DNA from: Okapia johnstoni
Taxonomy: Eukaryota; Chordata; Mammalia; Artiodactyla; Giraffidae
Assembly: GCA_024291935.2 (NCBI GenBank)
Contig: CM044310.1
Span: 119,112,213-119,176,212, forward strand
Direction: 5' to 3'
DNA length: 64,000 bases
In this document: one piece after another, positions 22,788 through 35,539 of the stretch
How positions within the stretch are numbered: the stretch's first letter is position 1
Layout of the letters: each line of letters opens with the position of its first letter
The notes under the pieces: generated by a model
Database searches by the model: none
Seen by the model: only the letters and a program-made list of their open reading frames with translations
Told to the model about the DNA's origin: nothing
Program-made: the position numbers and the translations under genes

Positions 22788-23147
22788 TGTTGCAGAAACC
22801 AGTACTTGAGAAATCAAGCACCATAGGCAGAGAGTTGGAGAACTCAAGTTTATTACACCGGTGGGCCCAAAGGAGTGAACACTCCAAGCGCTGAGCCCCG
22901 AACAAAGGGGTACAGAATTTTCATACATGGACAGGCGTGATTAAGCAGGTTTGCGTATTTGCAGGTTTGCAGGGGCTAGGGCGATTGCAAAGAGCAGGAA
23001 AAGGGTGAGTGAGATAAGCTCCAGCTCCTAGTATTTTGACTCCCCAATTTTTGAGACCTACATGATATAGACTTTGCAAGGAGCAAGCTGAGTTACAGAG
23101 GCAGAAGGAGCAGGAGATCAGGTAAAAATTTGAACTTTTTCTCTTCG
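22788..23147 (-). mobile_element. ERV B 5' LTR
   Basis: About 360 bp, aligning with 8421-8740 and 11030-11367. It stops at the same U3 position (plus-strand CTCTTCG). The TTTATT at about 22850 is an antisense polyadenylation signal. Confidence 0.85.
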
Positions 23148-23212
23148 TCATCACAACATCCTTTGAAAATAAAGCAGGAACAGCAGTGAACAACGGGTTG
23201 AAAATGTGTGTG

Positions 23213-23425
23213 CCTAGACGCTCAGTCATGTCTGAGTCTTTGCGACCCTTTGGACTCTAGCCCACCAGGCTCCTCTGTCCATGGGGTTTTGTAGGCAAGA
23301 ATACTGGAGTGGAGGGCCATTTCCTCCTCCAGGGGGGCCTTTCTGACCCAGGGATCAAGCCCAGGTCTCTTAGGCCTCCTGCATTGGCACTTAGATTCCT
23401 TAGTCCTACTGCCACCTTGGAAGTC
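23213..23425 (-). mobile_element. Bov-tA SINE
   Basis: Antisense copy with 'GACGCTCAGTCATGTCTGAG' and 'CAAGAATACTGGAGTGGAGG'. Confidence 0.85.
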
Positions 23426-23574
23426 CAAAAGTGTGCATGGGAATGGAGAAATATCTGTAAAATGATGCCTTAAATGCAAATCTGATGAACAACAAAAGAA
23501 ATAATGATCTGTGTTAAGTAATAAGTGACCTAACTGTTGGCTGAAAAAAAAAAAACAAAACACATAGCCTGAAT

Positions 23575-23880
23575 GTTGAGACTTGGGTTTTATTTTGTGG
23601 AAATGTTAGGACTTGAGCCCAGGAGAAAGTGTATCAGGTGACCCCAAGACAGCTGACTCTGAGGAAGCAAGGCAGGAGCCACACTATATACAAGTTTGCA
23701 GCAAGGGGCAGGTAATCTGAATAGTAAAAGTTACAACTAACATAAGGGAAAAACATCTCTCACAGAAGAGATTTAGTGATCTTCTATGTATGGGAAGATG
23801 CAAGCATCTGGACTTACTGAAATCATTTCTTTCATATGCATCTAGCTATCTCAGGACAATCCTTCTTCCTTGATTGTTCA
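23575..23880 (-). mobile_element. LTR-like fragment, antisense
   Basis: On the minus strand a TATATAG box (about 23690) is followed some 90 bases later by AATAAAA (about 23593), the layout of an old LTR. The family is not recognised. Confidence 0.4.
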
Positions 23881-23895
23881 CATCCTAATTCCAAG

Positions 23896-24058
23896 GGGAC
23901 GACAGAGGACCAGAGATTTAGATGGCACCACCATCTCAATGGACATGACTTTGACATGACTTCACCACTTCCAGATGGTGAAGGAACAGGAAGCCTGGCG
24001 TGTTGCAGCCCATGGGTCTCAAAAAGTTGGACATGAGTGAGTGACTGAACAACAACAA
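23896..24058 (+). mobile_element. BovB 3'-end scrap
   Basis: Diverged match to the last ~160 bp of BovB ('GGGGACGACAGAGGACCAG', 'GAAGCCTGGCGTGTTGCAG'). Confidence 0.7.
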
Positions 24059-24339
24059 ACATAGAGCGAGAAGACCATCATACCCCGACTTCTGAATGGA
24101 TGAGGGAGCTCACTGATCACTAAGTCACACCCTCTATGAATCAGTCTATTCAAGAACCAAAGTCTGAACAACAATGGCGGATGGTAGTCTCTCACACCCA
24201 CCCCTCCACCCCCAGCTCTTCAGTTCTTACCAAGTAGGAAATAGCTGGTGGCTTCTGAATAGCTGGCTTCCTTTCACCTAGGCTCAGAGATCTTCTTTTA
24301 GAAAAGGCTTCTTTAGTGTTAGAGTCAAGAAGGCCTGGA
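24059..24339. other. No recognised feature
   Basis: Intergenic or intronic sequence; nothing coding or repetitive recognised. Confidence 0.4.
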
Positions 24340-24805
24340 TAAACAGCAACAACCTCAGACATGCAGATGATACCACACTATTGCCACAAAGTGAAGAGGA
24401 ACTAAAGAGCCTCTTGATGAGGGTGAATGAGGTGAGTGAAAAAGCTGGCTTAAAACTCATCATTAAAAAAACTGTGGTGATGACATCTGGTCCTATCACT
24501 TCATAGCAAATAGAGGGAAAAAGTGGAGAAACAGTGACAGATTTTCTCTTCCTGGGCTTTAAAATCACTGTGAATGGGACTGTAGCTATGAAATCAAAAG
24601 ATGCTTGCCTCTTGAAAGGCAAGCTATGACAAACTTAGACAGTGTATTAAAAAGCAAAGACATCAATTGCTAACAAAAGTCCATGTAGTCTAATCTACGG
24701 TCTTTCCAATAGTCGTTTGAGATTTGGACCATAAAGAAGGCAGGGCACTGAAGAATTCATGCTTTCAAGCTGTGGTGCTGGGGAAGACTTTTGAGAGTAT
24801 TTTAT
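24340..24805 (+). mobile_element. BovB fragment, 3' end missing
   Basis: Corresponds to about 2700-3150 of the BovB in gene V. It continues straight into duplicated intron at 24806, so its 3' end was deleted together with some flank. Shared ancestry with the other two copies is inferred from position. Confidence 0.75.
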
Positions 24806-25844
24806 CATTGAGGAACTAGGGTAAATACACTTAAGAGATTTAATGTTAGTTCATCTAAAAAAAAGAGAAACTTTGAAGTAAAATTCAGGTTTGCATTTGC
24901 TCATTTAAGGGAAACGTCTTAAGCAGTGAAGAAAGAATTTGAGGATGCAATTTATCAGATCATACGTGTAGTTTCCAAGGATTGGAAATTATAGGGTAGA
25001 AAACAAATATCTGTCCCCAGTATTCCCAGAAGTTTGGCAGTCTGTTCACGACTCCACCGACACACTTCTGACTAGTGAGAGAATCAGAAGATTTAACAGG
25101 GCTTAAAATAGTTACTCAGAAATCTACACAGTTTTTATTGGAACCACCTCAATGGCTCAATGGAGGAGCCATCAGGTCATGCCATTTGTCCCAGGCCAAG
25201 ACAAGAATTCTTGTCCTCACTGGGAATGTGAAAATTAATCACTAGAGAGAAACGCATCAATGATAAAAAGAATCAAGAGTGGGTCAAGAGATGACCCTCT
25301 ATGATAGTGACCGAAATAAGCCAAGGCTAATCCAAAATCATTTCCGTTGAAGCAGATCTTCCCAAACCACATGACAAAGTATTGCTTCCTCCATGATACT
25401 CGTCCCTTTCGCGTGAGTCATCTGCTTCATGCACTGACATGTACCTGTGTGCATTGCTGTTTTCCCCATTTTATTTACAGCCAATGATCCTTCACTTGAT
25501 CCTGAGAGGCGACCAGGTCCAGCTTACAAGACATGTTCATCAGAAAAAGGAATATGTGTTTCGGTGGTGATTCATCTGTTTCCAATCCAATATGTGTTAA
25601 GGTAAGAAGAGAAGTTAAGGTAGAAAGTTAAAATAGCCAAGAAAAGGATTTCCCCAAAGACTTTATGGAAAGCACCTTTAAAATACAAATGCATGAAAAT
25701 CAGATTCTGGAATTGTACTCAAGCTCTACTGAGGTCAAAGCAGGTAGAGGAAATCTGATTTCAAGAGGAGGTTGGCACTATTTTGTGCCAGAGAATTTAT
25801 AGAAACACCACTAGTCCAGAATGAAGGATATGCAGGTCATGAAG
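24806..25844. other. Duplicated intron block of unit W
   Basis: Parallels 3690-4790 and 39480-40360, with more substitutions than those two have between themselves. No exon seen. Confidence 0.55.
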
Positions 25845-27310
25845 CAACAGTTAGAACCAAACAGGGAACAATGGACTGGTTTCAAATAGGGAAAGGAAGA
25901 CCTCAAAGCTGTATACCATCACCCTGCTTATTTAACTTCTATGCAGAGTACATTATGCAAATGCCATGCTGGAGGAAGTAGAACCTGGAATCAGGTTTGC
26001 CAGGAGAAATGTCAACAGTCTCAGATATGCACATGATACCACACTAGTGGCAGAAAGAGAAGAGGAACTAAAGAGGCTCTAATGGGGGTTAAAGAGGAGG
26101 GAGAAAGAAGCTGGCAGAAAACTCAACATTCAGGACACTAAGATCATGGCATTTAGTCCCATTCAGTTCAGTTCAGTCCCTCAGTCGTGTCCGACTCTTT
26201 CCGACCCCATGAATCGCAGCATGCCTGGCCTCCCTGTCCATCACCAACTCTCGGAGTTTACCCAAACCCATGTCCATCGAGTCGGTGATGCCATCCAACC
26301 ATCCCACCCTCTGTCGTCCCCTTTTCCTCCTTCCCCCAATCCTTCCCAGCATTAGGGTCTTTTCCAATGAGTCAACGCTTTGCATGAGGTGGCCAAAGCA
26401 CTGGAGTTTCAGCTTCAACATCAGTCCTTCCAATGAACACCCAGGACTGATCTCCTTTAGGATGGACTGGTTGGATCTCCTTGCAGTCCAAAGAGTCTTC
26501 TCCAACACCACAGTTCAAAAGCATCAATTCTTCAGTGCTCAGGTTTATTCACCGTCCAACTCTCACATCCATACATGACCACTGGAAAAACCATAGCCTT
26601 GACTAGACGGACCTTTGTTGGCAAAGTAATGTCTCTGCTTTTCAATATGCTATCTAGGTTGGTCATAACCTCCCTTCATTACTTAATTTAAATAGATGTG
26701 GAAAACGGAAACAGTGACAGACTTTAGGAGGGCTTCAAAGTCACTGCATATGGTGATTTCAGCCATGAAATTCAAAGACACTTGCTTCTAGGAAGAAAAG
26801 CTATGACCAATCTACACAGTGTATTCGAAAGCAGGATATCACTTTGCACACAAACGTCAATATGGCCAAAGCTATGGTTTTTCTTGTAGTCACATTCGGA
26901 TGTGATAGTTGGACCATAAAGAAGTCTGAGCGCTGAAGAATTGATAGCTCAAATTGTGGTGCAGGAGAAGGCTCTTAAAAGACCTTTGGACTCAAGAAGC
27001 CGAAACAAATCAACCATAAGGAAATCAATCCTGAATATTCACTGGAAGGACTGATGGTGAGGCTGAAGCTGCAATACGTTGGTCTCCTTGTGTGCTCAAC
27101 CAACTCATGGGCAAGATTCTAATGCTGGGAAAGATTGACAGCAAAAGCAGAAGAGAGTGACAGAGGGTGAGACGGTTGAATAGTTTTGTTGACTCAATGG
27201 AGATGAATTTGAGCAAACTCCTGGCATTGACAAAGGAAAGGGAAGCCTGGCTTGCTGCATTCCATGGGATTCACACGTTCCATACAACTTAGCCACTGAA
27301 TAACAAACAA
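25845..27310 (+). mobile_element. BovB LINE split by a second BovB
   Basis: The outer element has RT sequence at 25845-26159 ('FNFYAEYIM') and resumes at about 26690 to its 3' end near 27310. Frames are broken throughout. It is specific to unit W among the three paralogous introns. Confidence 0.8.
26160..26686 (-). mobile_element. Younger BovB 3' fragment nested in BovB
   Basis: An antisense BovB tail with 'CAGTTCAGTTCAGTCCCTC' at its left edge interrupts the outer copy. It is clearly less diverged than its host, which gives the order of events. Confidence 0.85.
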
Positions 27311-27317
27311 CAAGAAT

Positions 27318-27815
27318 AAAGGCAAAGAAGTAGTGGTATATATACATAATGGAATATTACTCAGCCATAAAGAGGAACGAATTTGAGTCAGTTCTAATAA
27401 GGTCGATGAACCTACAGCCTGCTATACAGACTGAAGTCAGAAAGAGAAATAGAAATATCATATACTAATGCATATATACTGAATTTAGAAAAATGGTACT
27501 GAAGAATTTACTTGCAGGACAGCAATGGAGAAACAGACAAAGATAACAGACTTATGGATGTGGGGAGAGGGGAGGAGAGGGTGAGATGTATGGAGAGAGT
27601 AACATGGAAACTTACATTACCACATGTAAAACAGATATCCAAAGGGAATATCCTGTGCATGTCAGGAAACTCAAATGGCACAGGGAGTGGGATGGGGAGG
27701 GAGATGGGAGCGAGATGCAAAAGGGGGGAGATACATGTATACCTATGGCTGTTTCATGTTGAGGTCTGACAGAAAACAAAATTCTGTAAAGCAATTATCC
27801 TTCAATTAAAACGTA
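27318..27815 (+). mobile_element. LINE-1 3' end
   Basis: L1 ORF2 C-terminal sequence ('GGAATATTACTCAGCCATAA') and the G-rich L1 3' UTR, ending near 'CCTTCAATTAAAACGTAAAC'. 5'-truncated, about 500 bp. Confidence 0.85.
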
Positions 27816-27926
27816 AACAAACAACAAAAAAGAATGAAGGCAACAGATTACATCAAGGGAGAAGTAGCTTAGAATCATGATGACTCATGAAATCTGTCTT
27901 CCAAATATCACAAATACCAATTTTTA

Positions 27927-28169
<243 letters not shown>

Positions 28170-28949
28170 CTGAAATACAAAGGACACATGCCGTGTGGCC
28201 GTGGGAAGACTTCCTAATGTGACCCAAGATGAAAACAGCAACTTCAGAGACCTGGTTGTGATTAGTGGTGTGGCTGATATTACAGAATAACATTTTTACA
28301 CAGTAATATTTTCCACCATATTTCTACCCCAAGCAAAGAGGATGAGATATGATCCACAAAGCATTACACAAACTATTGTGATCTGGAAGAGAAATTATAA
28401 CATGATCGGATCGACACTGGCATATTCATTTTTGAGTGTCGTACGCCTGTGACACAGGATAAATTGTCTATGAAGAAAACAGATATTTTTAAAAAGCATA
28501 CTGTGATTGAAGAGTTCTGGGGTGGGGCCAGTGCTCCACATTTTTAACAAGCTTATTTTAAGTAGTTATGTGAAGAAACCTGCTCTATACACAGCCATTT
28601 TGAGCAGCAAAGAAGTAGAATAGTAAAGTAAAGACTCATAATTAAACACTGAACTTTAAGTGTTTTGGGAATTTGAGAGGTCTGATAGATTAGTACCCAG
28701 GGCAGCAGCAATCCTTTGAATTATTTAGTATGTATTCTATGTCTCTCTAACGGCTTTTAGCGTTGAATGCACCACATAAATAATATAAAATCAACACCAC
28801 TGCCGTTCCACCTTTCTGCAAATATTTTGCAAACATTCATTAAATGGCAGAGCTTGCATTTTGCTTCAGTGTGTGTGACCTAGAATTGAACTAATAAAAC
28901 ACAAATACACAGAGACAACACTAGCCAAAGTCTAAAGAAGTTTTCGAGG

Positions 28950-29140
28950 GACTTTTGTGGTGGTCCAGGACTAAGAGTCTCAGCTCCCAAGGCAGGGGGA
29001 TGGGTTCAATACCTGCTTAGAGAGAAAGATCCCACACCCCACAGCTAAAGTTTTCCAGTATTAACAAAATCTCCCACACGGCTCTCAGATCCTGCCTGCT
29101 ACAACTAAGACACAACCGAGCCAAACAAATAAATCAGTGT
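28950..29140 (+). mobile_element. CHR-type tRNA SINE, diverged
   Basis: Head 'GTGGTGGTCCAGGACTAAG' and tail 'AACCGAGCCAAACAAATAAA'. Confidence 0.7.
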
Positions 29141-30069
29141 GTTTTTCAAAGAACTTACTATAACTTGAGAGAATAGCAAAACAAGAAAAAAAATCAAATA
29201 ATTTCCACATTTTTCTGCACACAGGGATACACTGAAATGAGATTATACTTACTAAGAGCATTAAAGCTTTTCATGTCAATGCAATCAAGATTATTTTTAA
29301 AGGGGTAATATATATACATCTACGACTGGATGATAATCTTTGTACATTTTAGATACATTTAGGGTGGAAACATACACAGCAGTATAAGATAAATTAGGAC
29401 TCTTGGTTCTGAAGCTTTTCTTTCTTCAAAATCTCCATCGTTCGTGTTGAGCTTTATCTTTCAACACAGTGGAAAACAGATTAGCACCATTATGATATTT
29501 TGAAAAAATACAAAAATGTGGGGAAAAAGATTATGTCTGTGATTTGAGCGTGGAGTGTTCTGGAAACATCACACCTGGGCTTGAGTGATGAATACGCCTA
29601 CCCCGAAAACCCAGGAGCTATAATCAACACAATGAGCGTTCATTCTCAGAAGCAAAGAGAAACCAAGAAGATGGGGAGTTTCTCCATTAACTATGAGCAT
29701 TTCCACACTTTCCTTATCCCTTTTTTCCACAACCTTGTTTAAAGAGAGAGGAAAGAAGTATGAACTTCATAGCCTCATGATGTCAGAGAGACATCTCCAG
29801 AACCAGTGGGCATCAGATGTCATGGTGTAAATGAATCACATGAAAGATGCCCTATCACTGCCTGGGCATTCTGGAATTAACAAGGAAATTATAACTTGAA
29901 TCTAACATTTAAAAATGTCAATTTTCTGTAAATTTCATTTCACCTATACTTCCCGTTTGGTAGCCTAATAATGCATTTAATTAGTAAGTCTTAGCAATGT
30001 GAAGGACAGTATCTGTAGTTTTCATTTCTGAAAATTTTCTGAAAAACTCTGGACCACTGAGTTGATTCA
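29141..30069. other. Duplicated intron of unit W, no gene seen
   Basis: Parallels 5760-6300 and 48060-48600 in part (for example 'GAGCGTGGAGTGTTCTGG'). No feature beyond that. Confidence 0.5.
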
Positions 30070-30218
30070 CTGGGCTTCCCAGCTGGCTCAGGGGTAAAGA
30101 ATCTGCCTGCCAATGCTGGAGATGCAGCTTCAGTCGCGGGGTGGAGAGAATCCCCGGGAGGAGGAAATGGCAACCCCCTGAAGAATTCTTGCCTGGAAAA
30201 TCCCATGGACAGTAGGGA
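30070..30218 (+). mobile_element. Bov-tA SINE, truncated
   Basis: Sense copy: 'GGGCTTCCCAGCTGGCTCAG' through 'CCCATGGACAGTAGGG'. It is absent from the matching place at 6650 and 48960. Confidence 0.85.
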
Positions 30219-30644
30219 GTTGGTCAAACTGTTTTAAATATCTAAATTGCATCCAGGTGCTAAGTCATCCCTGCATTTCCCAAAGTCCCTAAAATCCCAA
30301 CACCAAACCACATTCCAGTGGGAGTTAGGATAGGAGTGATTCCCCATGCTGATGATCTCTCACAAAAAGAATATTTCCAACAGTTGAAAGTCGCTGATTC
30401 ATGTTGAGAATTCATCACACTCCATACAAAGTGAGGATGCAGACAAGGGAGAAAAGGCTCTGGGACACAAGAAAGTGGTCTAAAGGGCTGGTCTGCACTA
30501 TTATAAGAAATGGGAAAAAATAAGATGATAACAAATGCCTGGGAAGAAAAATTAGGAGCAGAGAGCTAAAGGCTTGCATATTCTCATTCAGGCATCTCAG
30601 GTGCAAAAGCAGACACAGCCCCAGACCCAGGACAGGACATTTAC

Positions 30645-30659
30645 CTGAGAAGCTGCCAT
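30645..30659 (-). CDS. First coding exon copy (five codons), unit W
   Basis: ATG at 30657-30659, codons for M-A-A-S-Q, then the donor GTAAAT. Intact as an exon, but its natural partner, the KRAB exon at 28043, is dead. It could be skipped over or used with the KRAB exon at 4905 by read-through splicing; there is no evidence for either. Confidence 0.6.
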
Positions 30660-30679
30660 TTCCTCGTCTTTTTCCTCCT

Positions 30680-32945
30680 GCTCTGTCTTCTCTGGGGATG
30701 TTATGCTGCAAACGATTTCTGAGTTTTGAGAAAATACCTTTGAGGGCATCAACACAGCTCTTTAACCTGCAATCACTGCTCCTACAGACAGAAGGACCTT
30801 GAAAAGCTGAGAAGACCTACATCTCCTGTCCTCTGTCTCACGAGAGATTCAGGAACAATCAATTCGTACCTGGAGACCAGCCTGCGAACTAATTTCTTGA
30901 TTGTTCTCTCCTCATAGAGAGCTCCTAACACTCTGCTCACACAGAGGATGTGAGGTGACTGACTTCCCTGGTCCAAATCCAGCTAGATCAACCCTGCTGC
31001 CTCTCCTTGGACTGAAGCCGGGTCTCAGCTCTCACAAACGGACCCGGAGCCACGTCCTTAACCCGGGACTCTCCTTAGAATCCCCTGGAGCACTTCCTAC
31101 ACACCACAGTGATGCTTCCACAGGACCAACACAGAACTCTGATGGGAGGGCATCAGTGAGGTCATTTCCTGACACTGGTTACAGGATCCTGATGGAAACC
31201 AGGCGGAAACCACTTCGCTACAGATTCTTTCTGAATCATTTCAATGAATACAAATCCCTGGTGGTCAGGTCCCCACTCCAAGAAGTAATAAATCTGCACG
31301 TCTACAGTGGGGCCAGGAAAGGAGTCATCAGCAAATCTCGTTTTTTTCTGTTTCTTCCCCCAAACCAACGTTCAGGAGTCCTGAGGTCAAAGCCTCACAC
31401 TCACCACAGCTAAGACCTCTCTGTAAGGGAGGATTTAGGGCAGGAATTTCTGAGAGAGGTCAAAGCTAGCATCAGGCACAGAAAACATCAGTACTTGCGG
31501 TTCAGCCTTTAGAAGTTACCCTGGGTGAAGTACTCTGGGATCCCTAGGTCGAGTGTGGATTGCTGAATTCAAGCCAAGACAAGGATTGTGGTGCAGGCTG
31601 CCTGCTCCCCAGACAGATGCTGAGACAGCAACAGCATGGAGCAGTTTAGGGAACCTGTCAACAATGCTCTGTATAATCTTTCTTATTAGAACCATTACAG
31701 TGTCCAAGGAGTTACAAAATGGAAGAGGAGATACAACATAGAAATGATGGAATATATCTGAAGTTATGAGAAATTTAAAGCCAGTGAGTAAAGTAATTTC
31801 CACATATGCCATCTCTCTGTGCTACCAAATAGTTCATTGTGGTCTCCTTCACTAAAATCTTAAATAAGGTGGGCAAGGTTGCTGTTGGTGGTGGGTTAAC
31901 ATTTCATTCACTGCAATCAACCGAAACACTAAAAGCCATTCACTTTTATTAATAACCATGAATTAATTTCACACATAGTTGAAATAAAACCTTTTACAAT
32001 CCATGGTGTGACCTATGATTAAATACAGATCAAAAGTACAGAGAAAGATATTCATTTTTTGATATAATGATGTGAGATTTGCGACTTTTACAGCTTACCA
32101 AACAAAGCCTAGGAAACACTTAGCAAGCATGATATATACTAATTCCATGCCTTTTCCAGGAAGGGTTTCTAATATGTTTCTAGGTTATCATTGTCTTTAT
32201 TTCAACATTGTCAAGTAATAATCATGACTAGTCTTGATATTATAAAGAAACATCAATATTGCAGTGAACTGTCATTGTGTTCTTCTTGCAAATCAAGGAT
32301 ATTACTATTGAAACCTGACAACCAACTTCTGTCTTACTTTAATACGTGGAAAGATTAAATGATCACTTACATCATGGCAACCTCCAGATATTTCACATCA
32401 ATGACAACCACCTCCATTTAGATGGTCATTGTACATTTTACATTATGGTATCCTTCATCTTCTGGTAGAAAATAGATACAAATGGTTGCAACAGAATATT
32501 AAAAGGCTAATCTTTAATAAACCATCAAAAATCTATGTTTGCAAACACACTAGGAAGAAAGCATAATATGGATTATTTGAGTGCTGAATTGCATTCCCTT
32601 CAAATAATCTCAAATCACATCATTATTAACAAGCATACATACATTGCCAAGAACTGTAACTTTCTAACCATCAACCTTCATCTCATGATTCATGCTAATA
32701 TATCCATTTTCTATGTGTTTTAACTACGGATTACTCTCTACAGTCATTCTCCTTCAGAGAAACTTCAGAAAAGAGGATTGATGAAATGCTTTCTAGTATG
32801 CAGTCTCTGATATTTATTTAGATTTGATTTTTGATTAAATACCTTTCTACATATTTGTTACATCATTTCCATAGGTTTCCTGTATAAACTCTCGTGTTTT
32901 CCGATGCATGTTTAGGACAAACCTCTTCCATCACTTGTTCCATTA
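30680..32945 (-). other. Gene X 3' UTR and downstream flank, duplicated at 61.2-63.6 kb
   Basis: Collinear with 61240-63644. It holds several antisense AATAAA candidates (for example TTTATT at about 31946 and 32813); the true end cannot be chosen by eye. The open frame 30901-31413 on the plus strand is not preserved in the paralogous block and is taken as chance. Confidence 0.55.
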
Positions 32946-35437
32946 CTAGGGTTTCTCTCCAGTGTGTGTTCTCAGATGTCTAGTGAGATAAGCACTACGA
33001 CCAAAGGCTTTGCCACATTCTGTACATTTATAAGGTCTCTCTCCAGTATGAATTCGCTGATGTTGAGTAAGCGTTGCCTTGTAACCAAAGGCTTTGCCAC
33101 ATTCTGGACATTTATAAGGTTTCTCTCCAGTATGAACTCGCAAGTGTGTAGTAAGAATTGAGTTCCAAATAAAGGTTTTGCCACATTCTGTACATTTATA
33201 ACGTCTCTCCGCAGTATGGATTCGCTGATGTTTAGTAAGAGTAGCACTGTTAATAAAGGCCTTACCACATTCTGTACATTTATAACATCTATCCCCGGTA
33301 TGAATTTGGTGATGTTGAGTAAGGAACAAACTCGTAATAAAGGCTTTGCCACAGTCTTGACATTTATAAGGTCTCTCTCCAGTATGAATTTGCTGATGGT
33401 GGGTAAGATGTGAGCGCTGAATAGAGGCCTTGTCACAGTCTTTACATTTATATGGCTTCTCTCCAGCATGAAGTCGCTGATGTTGAGTAAGCTGAGAGCA
33501 CTGAACAAAGGCTTTGCCACATTCTTTACATTTATAGGGTCTCTCCCCAGAATGAATTCGCTGATGTCGGGTAAGAGTTGAGCGAAGGTGAAAGGCTTTG
33601 CCACATTCTTTACATTTGTAAGGTCTCTCTCCAGAATGAATTCGCTGATGTCGGGTAAGAAGTGAGCGAAGACGAAAGGCTTTGTCACAGTCTTTGCATT
33701 TATAAGGTCTCTCCCCAGAATGAATTCGCTGATGTCCAGTAAGAAGTGAGCGAAGACGAAAGGCTTTGTCACAGTCTTTACATTTATAAGGCTTCTCTCC
33801 AGTATGAATTCGCTGATGTTCAGTAAGTTGTGAACACTGACTAAAGGCTTTGCCACATTCTGTACATTTATAAGGTCTCTCCCCAGAATGAATTCGCTGA
33901 TGTCGGGTAAGAACAAAGCAACTGTGAAAGGCTTTGCCACATTCTTTGCATTTATAAGGTCTCTCCCCAGAATGAATTCGCTGATGTCCAGTAAGAAGTG
34001 AGCGACGATGAAAGGCCTTGTTACATTCTTTACATTCATAAGGCTTCTCTCCAGTATGAATTCGCTGATGTTGAGTAAGCTTTGTGCGCTGAATAAAGGC
34101 TTTGCTACATTCTGTACATTTATAAGGTCTCTCTCCAGTATGAATCCGCTGATGATAGGTTAGCTGTGAGCAAGAGATAAAGGCTTTGCTACATCCTGTA
34201 CATTTATAAGGTTTCTCTCTAGTATGAATTCGCTGATGTTCAATAAGTTGTGAGTTATAAGTAAACACTTTGCCACATTCTGTACATTTATATGGCTTCT
34301 CTCCAGTGTGAATTCTCTGATGTTTAGTAAGAAGTGAGCGAAAGTTACACACTTTGCTACGTTCTGTACATTTGAAAGCTTTCCTTTCTGTATGAACTGT
34401 CTTATGTATACTTAGATGGCATGACTTACTAAACACTTTCCCACATATTTTACACTTGTATTCTTTCTGTGGATTCTGAACAGTGTGCTGTTGAATAAGT
34501 TCTGAAGACTGATTAGAAACCTGACCATTTTCAGTACAAGTCCTCTCTCCAGTACAAGTCCTCTTATCTAGAGAAAAACCTGACATTTGATAAAAGGTAT
34601 TTCTGCATTTATTACTTTTAGAATCTCTGTTTGAAGATTCGGGTCCCTGATGTTTCATAAGGTTTGAGTCTCCATCAACCATACACCCAGTTTTATTGCC
34701 TGAATACCCTCTCACTCCACCATAAACACTCTTATAATTATTGGAGCTGGAGCTCTTACTTAAGGTCTGACTCATGTTATTACACATGGAAAGCTGTTGT
34801 GTATTAACCATATCACAATCTGTTTTGAACAATGATGGCTGGATTGCGTCTCTTCCATTATCATCAACACTACACATCTTGGAATGGAGAGAAAATATCT
34901 GTTGGGGGAAGAATAATGATCCCCTGCTCATGGATCCCTCAAATTGATTAGATTGTGAGTCTTCCCCTTCATTGTTAAATTGTAGGTGTCCAGACATGCT
35001 TGAATGTATGTTTAGTCCAAGCCTACATTCAGAATTGTCTGAATGAGTATTTGCAGTAGAGACAAGATTACCTTCCAGATCTTCCACGTTTCCTTTCATA
35101 GAACACGTATCTTTCAAAAAAGGATGGAAATCTTTTCTTAAACTCTTACACTTCTCAGCAAATGTGAAAGACTGAAGCTGGTGTTTTTCCCAATTTGACT
35201 CACGTTTCTCATTTCTTTTTGCAGTAATGTTAGCATTATGTGTAACTGTCTCCATTTCTTTAAGTCCATATAAACATCCTCTCTGTCTTTCATATACCCT
35301 CATATATTCCCAGTCTTTCATTAAATTTAAGCTTCTGAGGTGAAATATTTGATATATTCCTAGGTTTGCTTTTGGCAATACATCTTCTAACACTGGATTC
35401 TTCGGCATCAAATCCTGGGTGTCATGTGGAGACAGAG
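32946..35437 (-). CDS. Terminal exon of KRAB zinc-finger gene X: 18 C2H2 fingers
   Basis: Sequence-specific DNA-binding repressor exon. It opens after a TTTCAG acceptor in phase 1, which fits the KRAB-A donor at 40511, and runs 829 codons to a TAG at 32946-32948. A non-finger spacer of about 320 residues ('[20 protein letters not shown]' near its start) is followed from about 34460 by 18 fingers in tandem to the C-terminus. Finger 2 is degenerate (second Cys is Arg, core Phe is Cys); finger 13 has Ser for the core Phe. Contact residues (-1,2,3,6) from finger 3 on: YSQE, SSQY, QTKQ, RSLG, SFVR, QSQE, LSLG, LSLR, LSTR, QSQQ, QSHH, TLFQ, NATK, WSIT, YATQ, RAYR. Linkers alternate between TGEKP/TGERP and SGERP. 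No named orthologue is claimed. Confidence 0.96.
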
Positions 35438-35539
35438 CTGAAACATACCAAATAACAAGTAATTTTACCTGCTATTCACAGTGAATATCTTTAAAGATTT
35501 AGAGAAAATTGATGAAGATAGCTAGTTTAAAAATAAAAT

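Noticed and set aside
30901..31413. 170-codon plus-strand frame downstream of gene X
   Set aside because: Not preserved in the paralogous block at 61.4-61.9 kb and lacks any domain; probably chance.
32972..34039. 355-codon minus frame overlapping the finger array
   Set aside because: Shifted shadow of the C2H2 array; the repeated 84-bp finger period keeps it open. It encodes no fingers.
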